64,000 bases of DNA, from contig JARLHY010000098.1 in NCBI GenBank assembly GCA_031292015.1, forward strand, positions 1 to 64,000, given 5' to 3'. Both the position numbers and the translations under genes were made by a program. This document shows positions 8,816 to 16,477 of the stretch, piece by piece (position 1 is the stretch's first letter; each line of letters starts with the position of its first letter). The notes beneath the pieces were generated by a model. The model was not told the DNA's origin. It made no database searches and saw only the letters and a list, made by a program, of their open reading frames with translations. This DNA is from Negativicutes bacterium. Lineage in GTDB: Bacteria; Bacillota_C; Negativicutes; Sporomusales_B; JARLHX01.

Positions 8816-9750
8816 AAATAGATCAGCAAAAGCTGGAGTCGCTGCTGGCGGTCGAGGTGGCCGGCATCAAAATGAAAACCCCGGTGATGGGGGCGTCCGG
8901 CACCTTCGGCTATGGTGAGGAATTCGCCGACTTTGTCGACTGGCGGGCGGTGGGGGGCATTGTTGCAAAGGGCCTGACCCTGGCGCCCCGCCGCGGCAAC
9001 CCCGGCCGGCGGATCGTGGAGACTCCTGCCGGTATGCTCAACTCCATCGGGCTGCAAAATCCCGGGGTCAAGGTTTTTGCGGAGGAGATCCTGCCCCGGA
9101 TTAAGGACTATGCGGTGCCGATCATCGCCAACATCAACGGCGGCACAGTGGACGAATACGGCCGGGTGGCCGAGGCCCTGGAAGGGTCCGCCGTCGCCGG
9201 CCTGGAGGTCAACATTTCCTGTCCCAACACCGAACATGGCTGTATGGCCTTCGGGGTCATTCCGGAGACAGCGGCCCAGGTGGTCAGGACAGTCAAGCAG
9301 GCAACGACTCTGCCGGTCATTGTCAAACTTTCACCCAACGTGACCGATATCGCCGAAATCGCCCAGGCGGTGGAGGCGGCCGGTGCGGACGCCATTTCGC
9401 TGATCAATACCCTGGTGGGGCTGGCTATCGATATCAATACATGGCGGCCGGTGCTGGGGAATGTCACCGGCGGCCTGTCCGGGCCGGCGGTGAAGCCGGT
9501 GGCGGTGCGGATGGTCTGGCAGGTGGCCCGGGCGGTGAAGATTCCGGTGATCGGGATGGGAGGAATATCTTGCGCCGAAGACGCGGTGGAATTCCTGCTG
9601 GCCGGCGCCAGCGCGGTGCAGGTGGGGGCGGCCAATTTCGTCAATCCCCGCGCTGTCAGCGAGGTTGCCCACGGGCTGGCCGACTATCTGACCCGGCGCG
9701 GTCTGAATCATGTCAGTCAACTGGTGGGTCAAATGAAAACAGAAGGATAA
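8812..9750 (+). CDS. pyrD: dihydroorotate dehydrogenase, class 1B catalytic subunit
   Basis: 312 residues, normal for class 1B. It oxidises dihydroorotate to orotate in pyrimidine synthesis using FMN in a TIM barrel. Visible family marks are GASGTFGYG, NSIGLQNPG, the active-site loop VNISCPN with catalytic Cys137 (class 1B uses Cys, class 2 uses Ser), and the phosphate-binding end GMGGISCAEDAVEFLLAGA. The four-base overlap with pyrK and the presence of that partner confirm the NAD-dependent 1B form. A long inverted repeat at 9754 follows. Confidence 0.96.
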   Translation: MKIDQQKLESLLAVEVAGIKMKTPVMGASGTFGYGEEFADFVDWRAVGGIVAKGLTLAPRRGNPGRRIVETPAGMLNSIGLQNPGVKVFAEEILPRIKDYAVPIIANINGGTVDEYGRVAEALEGSAVAGLEVNISCPNTEHGCMAFGVIPETAAQVVRTVKQATTLPVIVKLSPNVTDIAEIAQAVEAAGADAISLINTLVGLAIDINTWRPVLGNVTGGLSGPAVKPVAVRMVWQVARAVKIPVIGMGGISCAEDAVEFLLAGASAVQVGAANFVNPRAVSEVAHGLADYLTRRGLNHVSQLVGQMKTEG

Positions 9751-9753
9751 AGA

Positions 9754-9790
9754 AAGTTGACCTGTCAAGTATTGCTTGACAGGTCAACTT
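9754..9790. terminator. 16-bp perfect hairpin after pyrD
   Basis: AAGTTGACCTGTCAAG pairs perfectly with 9775-9790 around a five-base loop (TATTG). Read rightwards there is no T run; read leftwards it is followed by TTTCTTTA. It probably ends the minus-strand protease transcript and may also stabilise or end the pyrKD message. Confidence 0.6.
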
Positions 9791-9801
9791 GTAGACAAAG
9801 T

Positions 9802-9917
9802 GGGGAAAAGGAGGGGAATTCCTCCGCTACGGACGATATCCTACGCCGTTACCGGCAGCAAAGCTGCCGACGGCTGGAGATAAGAGTCCCGCTGCGGAAA
9901 TCCCCTCCTTTCCCTTT
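9802..9917. repeat. structured inverted-repeat element, about 115 bp
   Basis: The left arm GGGGAAAAGGAGGGGAATTC (from 9802) pairs with the right arm (9894-9914, read back as GGGAAAGGAGGGGATTTCCG) with one bulge and a few mismatches. Nested inside is a second perfect hairpin CGGCAGC-AAA-GCTGCCG (9853-9869) extended by GCCGT/ACGGC (9845-9849 with 9870-9874). Such nested symmetry without coding potential fits a dispersed palindromic element or a structured RNA. Two more small hairpins follow at 9918-9936 (CTATCG/CGATAG) and 9936-9954 (GGCTGA/TCAGCC, over the protease stop). Confidence 0.6.
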
Positions 9918-9948
9918 CTATCGGCCAGGGCGATAGGCTGACTCGAAA

Positions 9949-11274
9949 TCAGCCTTCTTGGCCCGGCAGTTTCTCTTTCAGAACTTCGATGGCTTTTTCC
10001 AGTTGCAGATCTTTGCCTGTTTCCTTGAAGTCCGGCATTTCGAGCTTGATGTCCGGCTCGATGCCCACATGGTGGATCGACCGGCCGTTGGGGGTGTAGT
10101 AGTGGGCGATGGTGAGTTTTACCGCCGAGGCGTCGCCCAGGGGTACGATATTTTGCACCGAGCCCTTGCCGAAGGTTTTTGTGCCGATCAGTGTTCCCGC
10201 GTCGGTGTCCTGCACCGCTCCGGCCACGATTTCCGAAGCGCTGGCGCTGCCGCCGTTGACCAGGACCACCAGGGGATATTCCGGTTTTTCCAGCTGCGAA
10301 TACCAGGTTTCCGGGGCGTTGCTTTTAGGAATGACAGAAACTATAGGGCCTTTGGGGACCAGATGGCCGGCGACCTTGACGCACTGCTCCACCAGTCCGC
10401 CCGGATTGTTCCTGAGGTCGAGAATCAGGGCCTTCATACCCTGGTCGGCCAGTTCCTGCAGCTTTTTGGCGAAGTCTTCGCTGGTGCTTTCGTTGAACAT
10501 GGCAATCCGGATGTAGCCGATGTTGCTTTCCAGCATCTTCCCGCCAACGGTTTTGATCGGGATAATGGCGCGGACCAGGGGATATTCCTTGGTTTCCTGC
10601 CCGGCGCGGGCGATGGTAAGAGTTACCTGGCTGCCTTCCGTACCGCGGATCTTGGTCACCGCCTCATCGAGGGCCATGTCTTTGGTGTCCTGGCCGTCGA
10701 TTTTGACCACCTGATCGCCGGTCAGAATACCGGCCGCGTCGCCCGGAGTTCCTTCGATGGGAGCGACAACGGTCAGAATGTTGTCCTTCATGCCCAGCAC
10801 GATGCCGACGCCGCCGAAGGAGCCTTTGGTGGTTATCATCATTTCCTTGTAGGTTTTAGGCTCAAGGTACAGGGAGTAAGGATCGCCCAGGGCACCCACC
10901 GCGCCCTTGACGGCGCCGGCCAGCATGACATCCGAGGATACCTCGCCGTCGTATTTGGCCTTAGCCAGCTGCATCACCCGCAGCAGCTTCAGGGTTGCCG
11001 CCAGATCGGCGGAATCCATCTGGGACAGATACTGATTGATTTCGCTGATGGAATAGGCTTTGAACAGGTCAATCTTGCCGTCGGGGCCTATGGGTACGGT
11101 GGTGACGGCACTGGCCGGTCCTTTTTGATCGGTGACTGCCGGCGCGGTTCCTGCGGCGAGCGGCTGATGACCTTCCGACTGGGGTTCGGCAAAGGTAAGG
11201 CTGGTGCAGAGCACCGTGACCGCCAAGAAGCAGGCAAGGACAAGTTTCCGGTGGATTGTTGTTAGCTTTGGCAT
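9949..11274 (-). CDS. carboxy-terminal processing protease, S41 family with PDZ domain
   Basis: 441 residues from the ATG at 11274, preceded by AAGGAG at seven bases; an in-frame GTG at 11295 contains that site within its own codons and is rejected. A signal sequence (LVLACFLAVTVLCTSLTFA) exports the protein. A linker is followed by a PDZ domain (about 145-225) and the S41 catalytic core with the Ser in NGGSASASEIVAG (about 340-352) and Lys370 in TFGKGSVQ. CtpA-like proteases cleave envelope proteins from the C terminus, and in Firmicutes some activate sporulation or cell-wall pathways. The substrate here is unknown. A DapA-type gene ends 54 bases upstream, so co-transcription is possible. 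Confidence 0.94.
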   Translation of the reverse strand: MPKLTTIHRKLVLACFLAVTVLCTSLTFAEPQSEGHQPLAAGTAPAVTDQKGPASAVTTVPIGPDGKIDLFKAYSISEINQYLSQMDSADLAATLKLLRVMQLAKAKYDGEVSSDVMLAGAVKGAVGALGDPYSLYLEPKTYKEMMITTKGSFGGVGIVLGMKDNILTVVAPIEGTPGDAAGILTGDQVVKIDGQDTKDMALDEAVTKIRGTEGSQVTLTIARAGQETKEYPLVRAIIPIKTVGGKMLESNIGYIRIAMFNESTSEDFAKKLQELADQGMKALILDLRNNPGGLVEQCVKVAGHLVPKGPIVSVIPKSNAPETWYSQLEKPEYPLVVLVNGGSASASEIVAGAVQDTDAGTLIGTKTFGKGSVQNIVPLGDASAVKLTIAHYYTPNGRSIHHVGIEPDIKLEMPDFKETGKDLQLEKAIEVLKEKLPGQEG

Positions 11275-11328
11275 GCGTTTTCTCCTTGTTTTCACTGACG
11301 CTGTGATTTTGGTCTTTGCTGGAGCCGT

Positions 11329-12234
11329 TTACTTGAAAAACTCGGCGAACTCCTCGAGAAAGGCATCGATCAGCCGGGTTTCGCTGGGGTCCATGACATA
11401 GGATATGGCACGACAGTAGTCGCTGGCGATGATGCCCCGCCGCTGGAGTATGATTTTTTCTGCTTTGATGAGCAGTTCGATGCCCTGCATCCAGTAGGAT
11501 ATATAGGGCAGCAGCCGGCGGTGAAGAGCGAGCATTTCCGACCGCTTGCCGGCGGCGAAGAGGCCAAAGAGGCGAACATAGATTTCGCTGAAAGAGCAGC
11601 CGGGCTGAATGCCGGTCGCGCCGCGGGCGAGAACGTCAGGCATTTGCACTCCGGCGTAGCCGACCAGGCTTTTTATTGTGCCGGCCGCCCCCTGCTGCAG
11701 GGCGGAAACGTAGGGGCCCGGCGGTTGGCATTCCACTTTGACGAATTTGATGTTGGCGAATTCGCTGCTCAGCCGGACAAAAACATCAGGCGACAGTTTG
11801 ACTCCGGTCTGGACCGGGGCGTACTGGACGACAATGGGAACGCTGACTGCGGCGGCGATGGCCTGCAGGTGCTGAATTACGGCCTGTTCGCTGGCACCAA
11901 GGAAAAAAGGCGGCAGGACCATCAGGGCATCAGCGCCCGCTTCTTGGGCTTCTATGGCCCGGATCACCGCCACTTCCCAGGCGTGGTCGGTTATGGAGAC
12001 AACGCCGGCGACGGTGGAGGACCGGCTGGTTTCAGCCAGCATGATCTTCTGCAGGGTTTGTTTCTCGGCGTCGGTCAGCTTGTAAAACTCGGTCACCAGG
12101 CCGAACAGCGTCAGGCCCTGGATGCCGGTCTGGAGCAAATGCCGCACCAGACGCTGGAAGCTTTCCGGGTCGAGATCGCCGTTTTCGCAGAAGGGAGCCA
12201 TGATGATCGGGCAAATACCGTCAAGCGTTTTCAT
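11329..12234 (-). CDS. dihydrodipicolinate synthase-family aldolase (DapA superfamily)
   Basis: 301 residues from the ATG at 12234 with GGAGGA about ten bases upstream; the in-frame ATG at 12252 overlaps that site. A TIM-barrel lyase of the DapA/NAL superfamily: GICPIIMAPFCENGDLD opening, the Tyr in VVQYAPVQTG and the Schiff-base Lys in NIKFVKVE. The usual GTTGE loop is replaced by GLVTEF, so it is unlikely to be the lysine-pathway enzyme and more likely a sugar-acid or keto-acid aldolase or dehydratase. An MFS organic-anion transporter lies just upstream on the same strand, which supports a catabolic pair, although a terminator separates them. Confidence 0.88.
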   Translation of the reverse strand: MKTLDGICPIIMAPFCENGDLDPESFQRLVRHLLQTGIQGLTLFGLVTEFYKLTDAEKQTLQKIMLAETSRSSTVAGVVSITDHAWEVAVIRAIEAQEAGADALMVLPPFFLGASEQAVIQHLQAIAAAVSVPIVVQYAPVQTGVKLSPDVFVRLSSEFANIKFVKVECQPPGPYVSALQQGAAGTIKSLVGYAGVQMPDVLARGATGIQPGCSFSEIYVRLFGLFAAGKRSEMLALHRRLLPYISYWMQGIELLIKAEKIILQRRGIIASDYCRAISYVMDPSETRLIDAFLEEFAEFFK

Positions 12235-12269
12235 CTTTTTCACGTCCTCCATTGTACCATTTTACCACG

Positions 12270-12306
12270 AAAAACAAGTTGGTGGAAACCTCACCTTTCC
12301 ACCAAC
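12270..12306 (-). terminator. rho-independent terminator between transporter and aldolase genes
   Basis: Stem GTTGGTGGAAA/TTTCCACCAAC (12278-12288 with 12296-12306), then on the minus strand CTTGTTTTTCG. It lies only about 35 bases before the aldolase start, so it either ends the transporter message or acts as an attenuator in front of the aldolase. Confidence 0.75.
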
Positions 12307-12310
12307 CCGT

Positions 12311-12359
12311 CAGGCCGCCCGGCAACCAACACTGCAGTCGGAGGTCACCGGGCGGCCTG
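12311..12359 (-). repeat. 12-bp perfect inverted repeat
   Basis: CAGGCCGCCCGG (12311-12322) pairs with CCGGGCGGCCTG (12348-12359). It sits directly before the terminator at 12270 in the direction of transcription, so the two hairpins could compete or act together. Confidence 0.6.
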
Positions 12360-12419
12360 GAAGACAGCACATTTAATTTTGAGAAACCGCCATGATCTGG
12401 GTACGAGGCCGCGGCAGGG

Positions 12420-13736
12420 TTAAGCCTTGGCCGAGGTGTCGGTACGCAGCGGCGAGGTTTTTTCGGCCCGATCGCAGACCAGGTAGCCGATCAGACCGGC
12501 CAGCAGCACGCTGGCACCGAGGAAGACCAGTCCGTAGACGAAATTGCCGGTGGTGTCCTTGATCCAGCCGACCATGAACGGACCGACGAAACCGCCGAGG
12601 TTGCCGATGGAGTTGATCAGGGCAATGCCCGCAGCGGCGGCGGTACCGGTGAGGAAGGTGGGCGGGACGGTCCAGAAAATCGGCATCGAGCCGTAGCAGC
12701 CGACGCTGCAAAGCGCCAGCAGGGCGACAGTCAGACCGGCGTTGGCGCTGGTGTAGGCACTGACGATCAGACACAGGCCGCCGATTACCATGGCGGCGGT
12801 CATGTGCCATTTCCGTTCGTGATAATGGTCGGAGCTGACGCCGATGAGCAGCATGCCGATTGCGGCCGCCACAAACGGGATGGCGCTGATCAGGCCGATC
12901 TCGACGTTGGACAATCCGCCGAAAGCTTTTACGATTTGGGGCAGCCACATATTCAGACCGTAGATGCCGATGACGACGCAGAAATAAACGAGGCCAAGCA
13001 CAAGGACCCGGGGATGCATCAGGGTCTGCCAGAGACTGTAGTCGCAGACGGCTTCCACTTTGGATTTCTCTTCATCGATCTGAGCCTGCAGCCATTCCCG
13101 CTCCGCGGGTTCGAGCCAGGTTGCCTTAACAGGCTTGTCGGTGAGATAGGCGAGGGTGACGAAGCCGAGCAGGATCGACGGTATTCCTTCAAGGAAGAAC
13201 AGCCATTTCCAGCCGGCGACTCCCATTACGCCGTCCATATTCAAAATCCAGCCGGAAACAGCCGAACCGAGCATGAGGGCGATGGGCTGGGCGAACATGA
13301 AGCGGGAGACGATGACACCCCGGTATCGCGCCGGATACCAGTAGGTCAGGTAGAGGAGGATTCCCGGGAAAAATCCCGCTTCGGCGGCGCCGAGCAGGAA
13401 ACGCATGATGAGAAAGCTGACTGTTCCCTGTACCAGGCACATCGCCGCGGAAATGATACCCCAGGTGATCATGATCCGGGCGATCCAGATCCGGGCGCCG
13501 AATCTCTGCAAGGCGAGGTTGCTGGGAACTTCGAACAGGAAATAGCCGAAAAATAAAATGCCTGCTCCCCAGCCGAAAATAGTGGCTGTGAAGCCGAGGT
13601 CCTTATTCATGGTCAGAGCAGCAAAGCCAAGGTTGACGCGATCGACGTAGCACAGCAGGTAGGCGAAGACCAGAAAGGGGATGAGTCGCCAGGACACTTT
13701 GTTGATGATGGCCTTTTCAAATGCTTGGTCGGTCAT
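12420..13736 (-). CDS. MFS transporter, anion:cation symporter (ACS) family
   Basis: 438 residues with twelve hydrophobic segments. The ACS marks are FLVFAYLLCYVDRVNLGFA in helix 1 and RFLLGAAEAGFFPGILLYL in helix 4, as in tartrate, phthalate, glucarate and galactonate transporters that import organic anions with protons or sodium. AAAGGAGG lies upstream of the start. The DapA-type aldolase downstream suggests a sugar acid or hydroxy acid as substrate, but the exact compound cannot be read from sequence. The long upstream gap contains a near-perfect palindrome at 13856 that is a candidate operator. Confidence 0.93.
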   Translation of the reverse strand: MTDQAFEKAIINKVSWRLIPFLVFAYLLCYVDRVNLGFAALTMNKDLGFTATIFGWGAGILFFGYFLFEVPSNLALQRFGARIWIARIMITWGIISAAMCLVQGTVSFLIMRFLLGAAEAGFFPGILLYLTYWYPARYRGVIVSRFMFAQPIALMLGSAVSGWILNMDGVMGVAGWKWLFFLEGIPSILLGFVTLAYLTDKPVKATWLEPAEREWLQAQIDEEKSKVEAVCDYSLWQTLMHPRVLVLGLVYFCVVIGIYGLNMWLPQIVKAFGGLSNVEIGLISAIPFVAAAIGMLLIGVSSDHYHERKWHMTAAMVIGGLCLIVSAYTSANAGLTVALLALCSVGCYGSMPIFWTVPPTFLTGTAAAAGIALINSIGNLGGFVGPFMVGWIKDTTGNFVYGLVFLGASVLLAGLIGYLVCDRAEKTSPLRTDTSAKA

Positions 13737-13855
13737 AGATAGTCCTCCTTTATTTTATGCGCCGCCGCGGGATCGGCCATTAAAAGGGCCGTAAGGACGT
13801 AGGGTTTACCTTCACCTCCTGGTGTACCCGGGAGCCGGGTGAAATTACGAATCGT

Positions 13856-13886
13856 CCGTATATGTGAACTTTGTTCACATATACGG
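13856..13886. promoter_or_regulatory. 14-bp palindrome, candidate operator of the MFS transporter
   Basis: CCGTATATGTGAAC-TTT-GTTCACATATACGG is a perfect inverted repeat with a three-base centre, AT-rich and lacking a T run, about 120 bases upstream of the transporter start. This is the form of a dimeric repressor or activator site rather than a terminator. No regulator gene stands next to it. Confidence 0.55.
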
Positions 13887-14043
13887 ATTTAACAGAAGCG
13901 CTGTGGACAGCGCCGGGTGGGGAAAATAGTTTTCTTACCGGAATTTTGGCAATATTCTCAACTTCCTATTTATGGAATACTATGTTTAGTCCGTTTTTCC
14001 TGCTAAACGGGAGGCAATTTTTTCGGCCGACAGGAAATAGGAA

Positions 14044-14080
14044 TAAAAAAACCGGGCAATCCTGTCCTCGGATACCCGGT
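14044..14080 (-). terminator. rho-independent terminator
   Basis: ACCGGG...CCCGGT stem (14051-14056 with 14075-14080) with additional ATCC/GGAT pairing inside, followed on the minus strand by seven Ts. It ends the small unknown gene at 14142. Confidence 0.8.
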
Positions 14081-14141
14081 AATCACAAATGACGGTATAG
14101 TTATTTTCGGGGTGCAGGATTTGCCGGGCGCGGTCCGGCGG

Positions 14142-14567
14142 TCAGCCGTCGTAGGGCACCTTCAGCTCCAGCCAGGCGTCAAAAGCGTCCAGACCCGCCT
14201 TCCAGCCTTCAACCAGGCCGAGGGCCAGCTCGCCGCCCTGTTCCAGCCGTTTGGCGATCCGGTAGGTGTCTTCGGCAAAGGCAATAATAATTTTTATGCC
14301 TGTTTCGTCGAGCGGTCCCTGGCCCCCGCCGTAGGCGAACACTGCCGCCGCCTCCTGGAGCAGGCGGATCCGGTCGGCGAGGCAAGCCAGTCCACCGGCG
14401 GTGGACGAGATGGAGTTCTCCGGCACATCTTCGCCGTGAAAGATTCTCAGGGCGACGGTGTCGGCAATCCGGTCCATTTCTGCGGCCTTGCTCTCGATTT
14501 CCATCTGGGAAGTACGGGGCCGTTTACTGCGAAAGTTCAGGACGTTCCGGTCTTTTTTATCGCTCAT
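14142..14567 (-). CDS. hypothetical protein, 141 residues
   Basis: The start ATG at 14567 has GAGGTGAT upstream. The sequence begins with a basic segment (LNFRSKRPRTSQ) followed by helical acidic stretches (MEIESKAAEMDRIADTVALRIF). There is no signal peptide, membrane segment or motif that I recognise. It has its own terminator at 14044, so it is probably monocistronic. Function unknown. Confidence 0.7.
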   Translation of the reverse strand: MSDKKDRNVLNFRSKRPRTSQMEIESKAAEMDRIADTVALRIFHGEDVPENSISSTAGGLACLADRIRLLQEAAAVFAYGGGQGPLDETGIKIIIAFAEDTYRIAKRLEQGGELALGLVEGWKAGLDAFDAWLELKVPYDG

Positions 14568-14871
14568 GGCCGATCACCTCTTTTGTGCAACATGGTAATC
14601 CTCCTCATTTTTGATGGGCTGTCTTGTTTCGTATTATACTATAATACCCCTTTTGCGGCACTATTTCCTGTTTATTCTTTTTTTCTGCCAGGATGTGGGC
14701 CAACCGGGCCACTCCGGACCGGCTCCGGCAGGAAGATTAAGCCAGGCGGCGAAATTTTTGATAACTGCTGCTTTGCTGTCTAAGACGAGAGGCGGCCAGG
14801 CGGGCGATTCGCGTTAGCGGCGATGTAAGTGCTCGGGCAGATTATATGGCAAGAAATAAGGAGGCCCTTTA
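14568..14871. other. intergenic leader region upstream of the histidine-degradation operon
   Basis: 304 bases without a gene. It includes a candidate promoter at 14611 and ends with the AAGGAGG site of hutH. GC-rich complementary stretches (for example CTGCC near 14688 and GGCAG near 14728) could fold, but I recognise no riboswitch. Confidence 0.4.
14611..14640 (+). promoter_or_regulatory. candidate vegetative promoter for the hut operon
   Basis: TTGATG (14611-14616), an 18-base spacer, and TATACT (14635-14640) fit -35/-10 elements with four and five of six consensus bases. It would leave a leader of about 225 bases before hutH. Confidence 0.4.
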
Positions 14872-16422
14872 ATGGTATGGATTGACGGATGTTCCCTGCG
14901 GCTGGAGGATGTGGTAAAGGTGGCCCGCGGGTTTGAGGAAGCGGCCTTAAACGACGCCGGACGGCGTCAGATTTTGGCCAGCAGGGCGATTGTGGACAAG
15001 ATTCTCCAGGACGAGCAGCCGGTGTACGGGATTTCCACCGGGTTCGGCGACTTCAGCCGGATCATCATCTCGCGCCAGGAACGGGAAAAACTGCAGAAAA
15101 ACCTGATCCTCAGCCATGCGGCCGGGGTGGGGGACAACCTGCCGGAAGACGTGGTGCGGGCGGCGATGCTGCTCAGGGCCAATTCCCTGGCCAAGGGCTA
15201 TTCCGGCATAAAAATGGCGACGGTGGAGATGCTGCTGGAGATGCTGAACCGCCGGGTGTATCCGGCGATTCCGGCCAAAGGTTCGGTGGGGGCGAGCGGG
15301 GATCTGGCGCCGCTGGCCCATCTGGTGCTGGTGATGCTGGGCGAGGGGGAGGCTTTTGTCGACGGCCGGCTGGTGAGCGGGGCCGAGGCGTTGGCCTGCG
15401 CCGGACTGTCGCCGGTGGTGCTGGGCGGTAAGGAAGGTCTGGCGCTGATCAACGGTACCCAGATCATGACCGCGGTGGGCTGCATGGTGTGGCGCGACGC
15501 GGTGGATCTGATGAAGACCGCGGATATCGCGGCAGCGCTCTGTCTGGAGGCCCTGCGGGGAACCCGCACCGCCTTCGATCCGCGGATCAGCCTGGTACGG
15601 CCGCATGCCGGCCAGCAGGCCACCACCGACAACATTCTGCGGCTGACGGCCGACAGCCCGATCATCAACTCCCACGTCCACTGTGCCAAGGTGCAGGACG
15701 CTTATTCCCTGCGCTGCGTGCCCCAGGTGCACGGGGCCTCCAAAGACGCCCTGCGGCGGGTGGAGGAGACGCTGGCGGTGGAAATCAACGCCGTCACCGA
15801 TAACCCGCTGATCATGCCGGACAGTGGCGAGGCCATTTCCGGCGGCAATTTTCACGGCCAGCCGATAGCGCTGGTGATGGATTATCTGAAACTGGCCCTG
15901 GCGGAAATCGGCAATATTTCCGAACGGCGCACCAACCGGCTGCTGGATCCGAACCTGAGCGACCTGCCGCCGTTTCTTACCGCCTATCCGGGGGTGGACT
16001 CGGGGCTGATGATCACTCAGTACACGGCGGCGGCCCTGGTGTCGGAAAATAAAGTACTGGTCCACCCGGCCAGCGCCGATTCCATCCCCACTTCCGCCAA
16101 CCAGGAAGACCATGTCAGCATGGGAACCATCGCCGCCCGGCAGGCCCGGGAGATACTGGAAAACGTCCGTCTGATCCTGGCCATCGAATGTCTGGCGGCG
16201 GTTCAGGGGATCGACTTTCTGGCGCCGCTGGCGCCAGGGACCGGCACCAGGGCGGTTCACGCGGCGGTCCGGCAGGCGGTGCCGCATCTGGAGGAAGACC
16301 GGGTGCCGGCGCCGGATATCAGGGCGATCTGCCGGCTGATTGCAGACGGCTCGCTGGTGCGGGCGGCGGAGGCGGCGGCGGGGCCGCTGCTGATCAGTCC
16401 GATGCCGGGCCGATCCGAGTGA
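14872..16422 (+). CDS. hutH: histidine ammonia-lyase
   Basis: 516 residues, normal length. It removes ammonia from L-histidine to give urocanate. The MIO cofactor forms from Ala141-Ser142-Gly143 in SVGASGDLAPLAH, clearly visible, and other family marks are YGISTGFGDF, QVHGASKD and the EDHVSMG loop. AAGGAGG precedes the start. It is the first gene of a five-gene operon hutH-hutU-ftcD-hutI-fchA that converts histidine to glutamate and passes the formimino group to tetrahydrofolate. In an anaerobe this feeds the one-carbon pool and glutamate fermentation. Confidence 0.97.
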   Translation: MVWIDGCSLRLEDVVKVARGFEEAALNDAGRRQILASRAIVDKILQDEQPVYGISTGFGDFSRIIISRQEREKLQKNLILSHAAGVGDNLPEDVVRAAMLLRANSLAKGYSGIKMATVEMLLEMLNRRVYPAIPAKGSVGASGDLAPLAHLVLVMLGEGEAFVDGRLVSGAEALACAGLSPVVLGGKEGLALINGTQIMTAVGCMVWRDAVDLMKTADIAAALCLEALRGTRTAFDPRISLVRPHAGQQATTDNILRLTADSPIINSHVHCAKVQDAYSLRCVPQVHGASKDALRRVEETLAVEINAVTDNPLIMPDSGEAISGGNFHGQPIALVMDYLKLALAEIGNISERRTNRLLDPNLSDLPPFLTAYPGVDSGLMITQYTAAALVSENKVLVHPASADSIPTSANQEDHVSMGTIAARQAREILENVRLILAIECLAAVQGIDFLAPLAPGTGTRAVHAAVRQAVPHLEEDRVPAPDIRAICRLIADGSLVRAAEAAAGPLLISPMPGRSE

Positions 16423-16477
16423 ACGGACAAGAAGCGTCGAGGGAAAGACTGGTATCGAGTGAAGGAGGTTAAGAAGG

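Larger units (their letters stand above)
13737..14141. other. intergenic region with operator-like palindrome and terminator
   Basis: 405 bases with no credible gene. It contains the ribosome site of the MFS gene, a small hairpin ACCCGG/CCGGGT (13826-13840), the palindrome at 13856-13886 and the terminator at 14044-14080. Promoters for the transporter probably lie near the palindrome. Confidence 0.5.

Noticed and set aside
9958..11265. A 435-codon open frame on the plus strand opposite the protease gene
   Set aside because: It is antisense to a clear S41 protease, has no ribosome site and gives a low-complexity product; long antisense frames are expected at this GC content.
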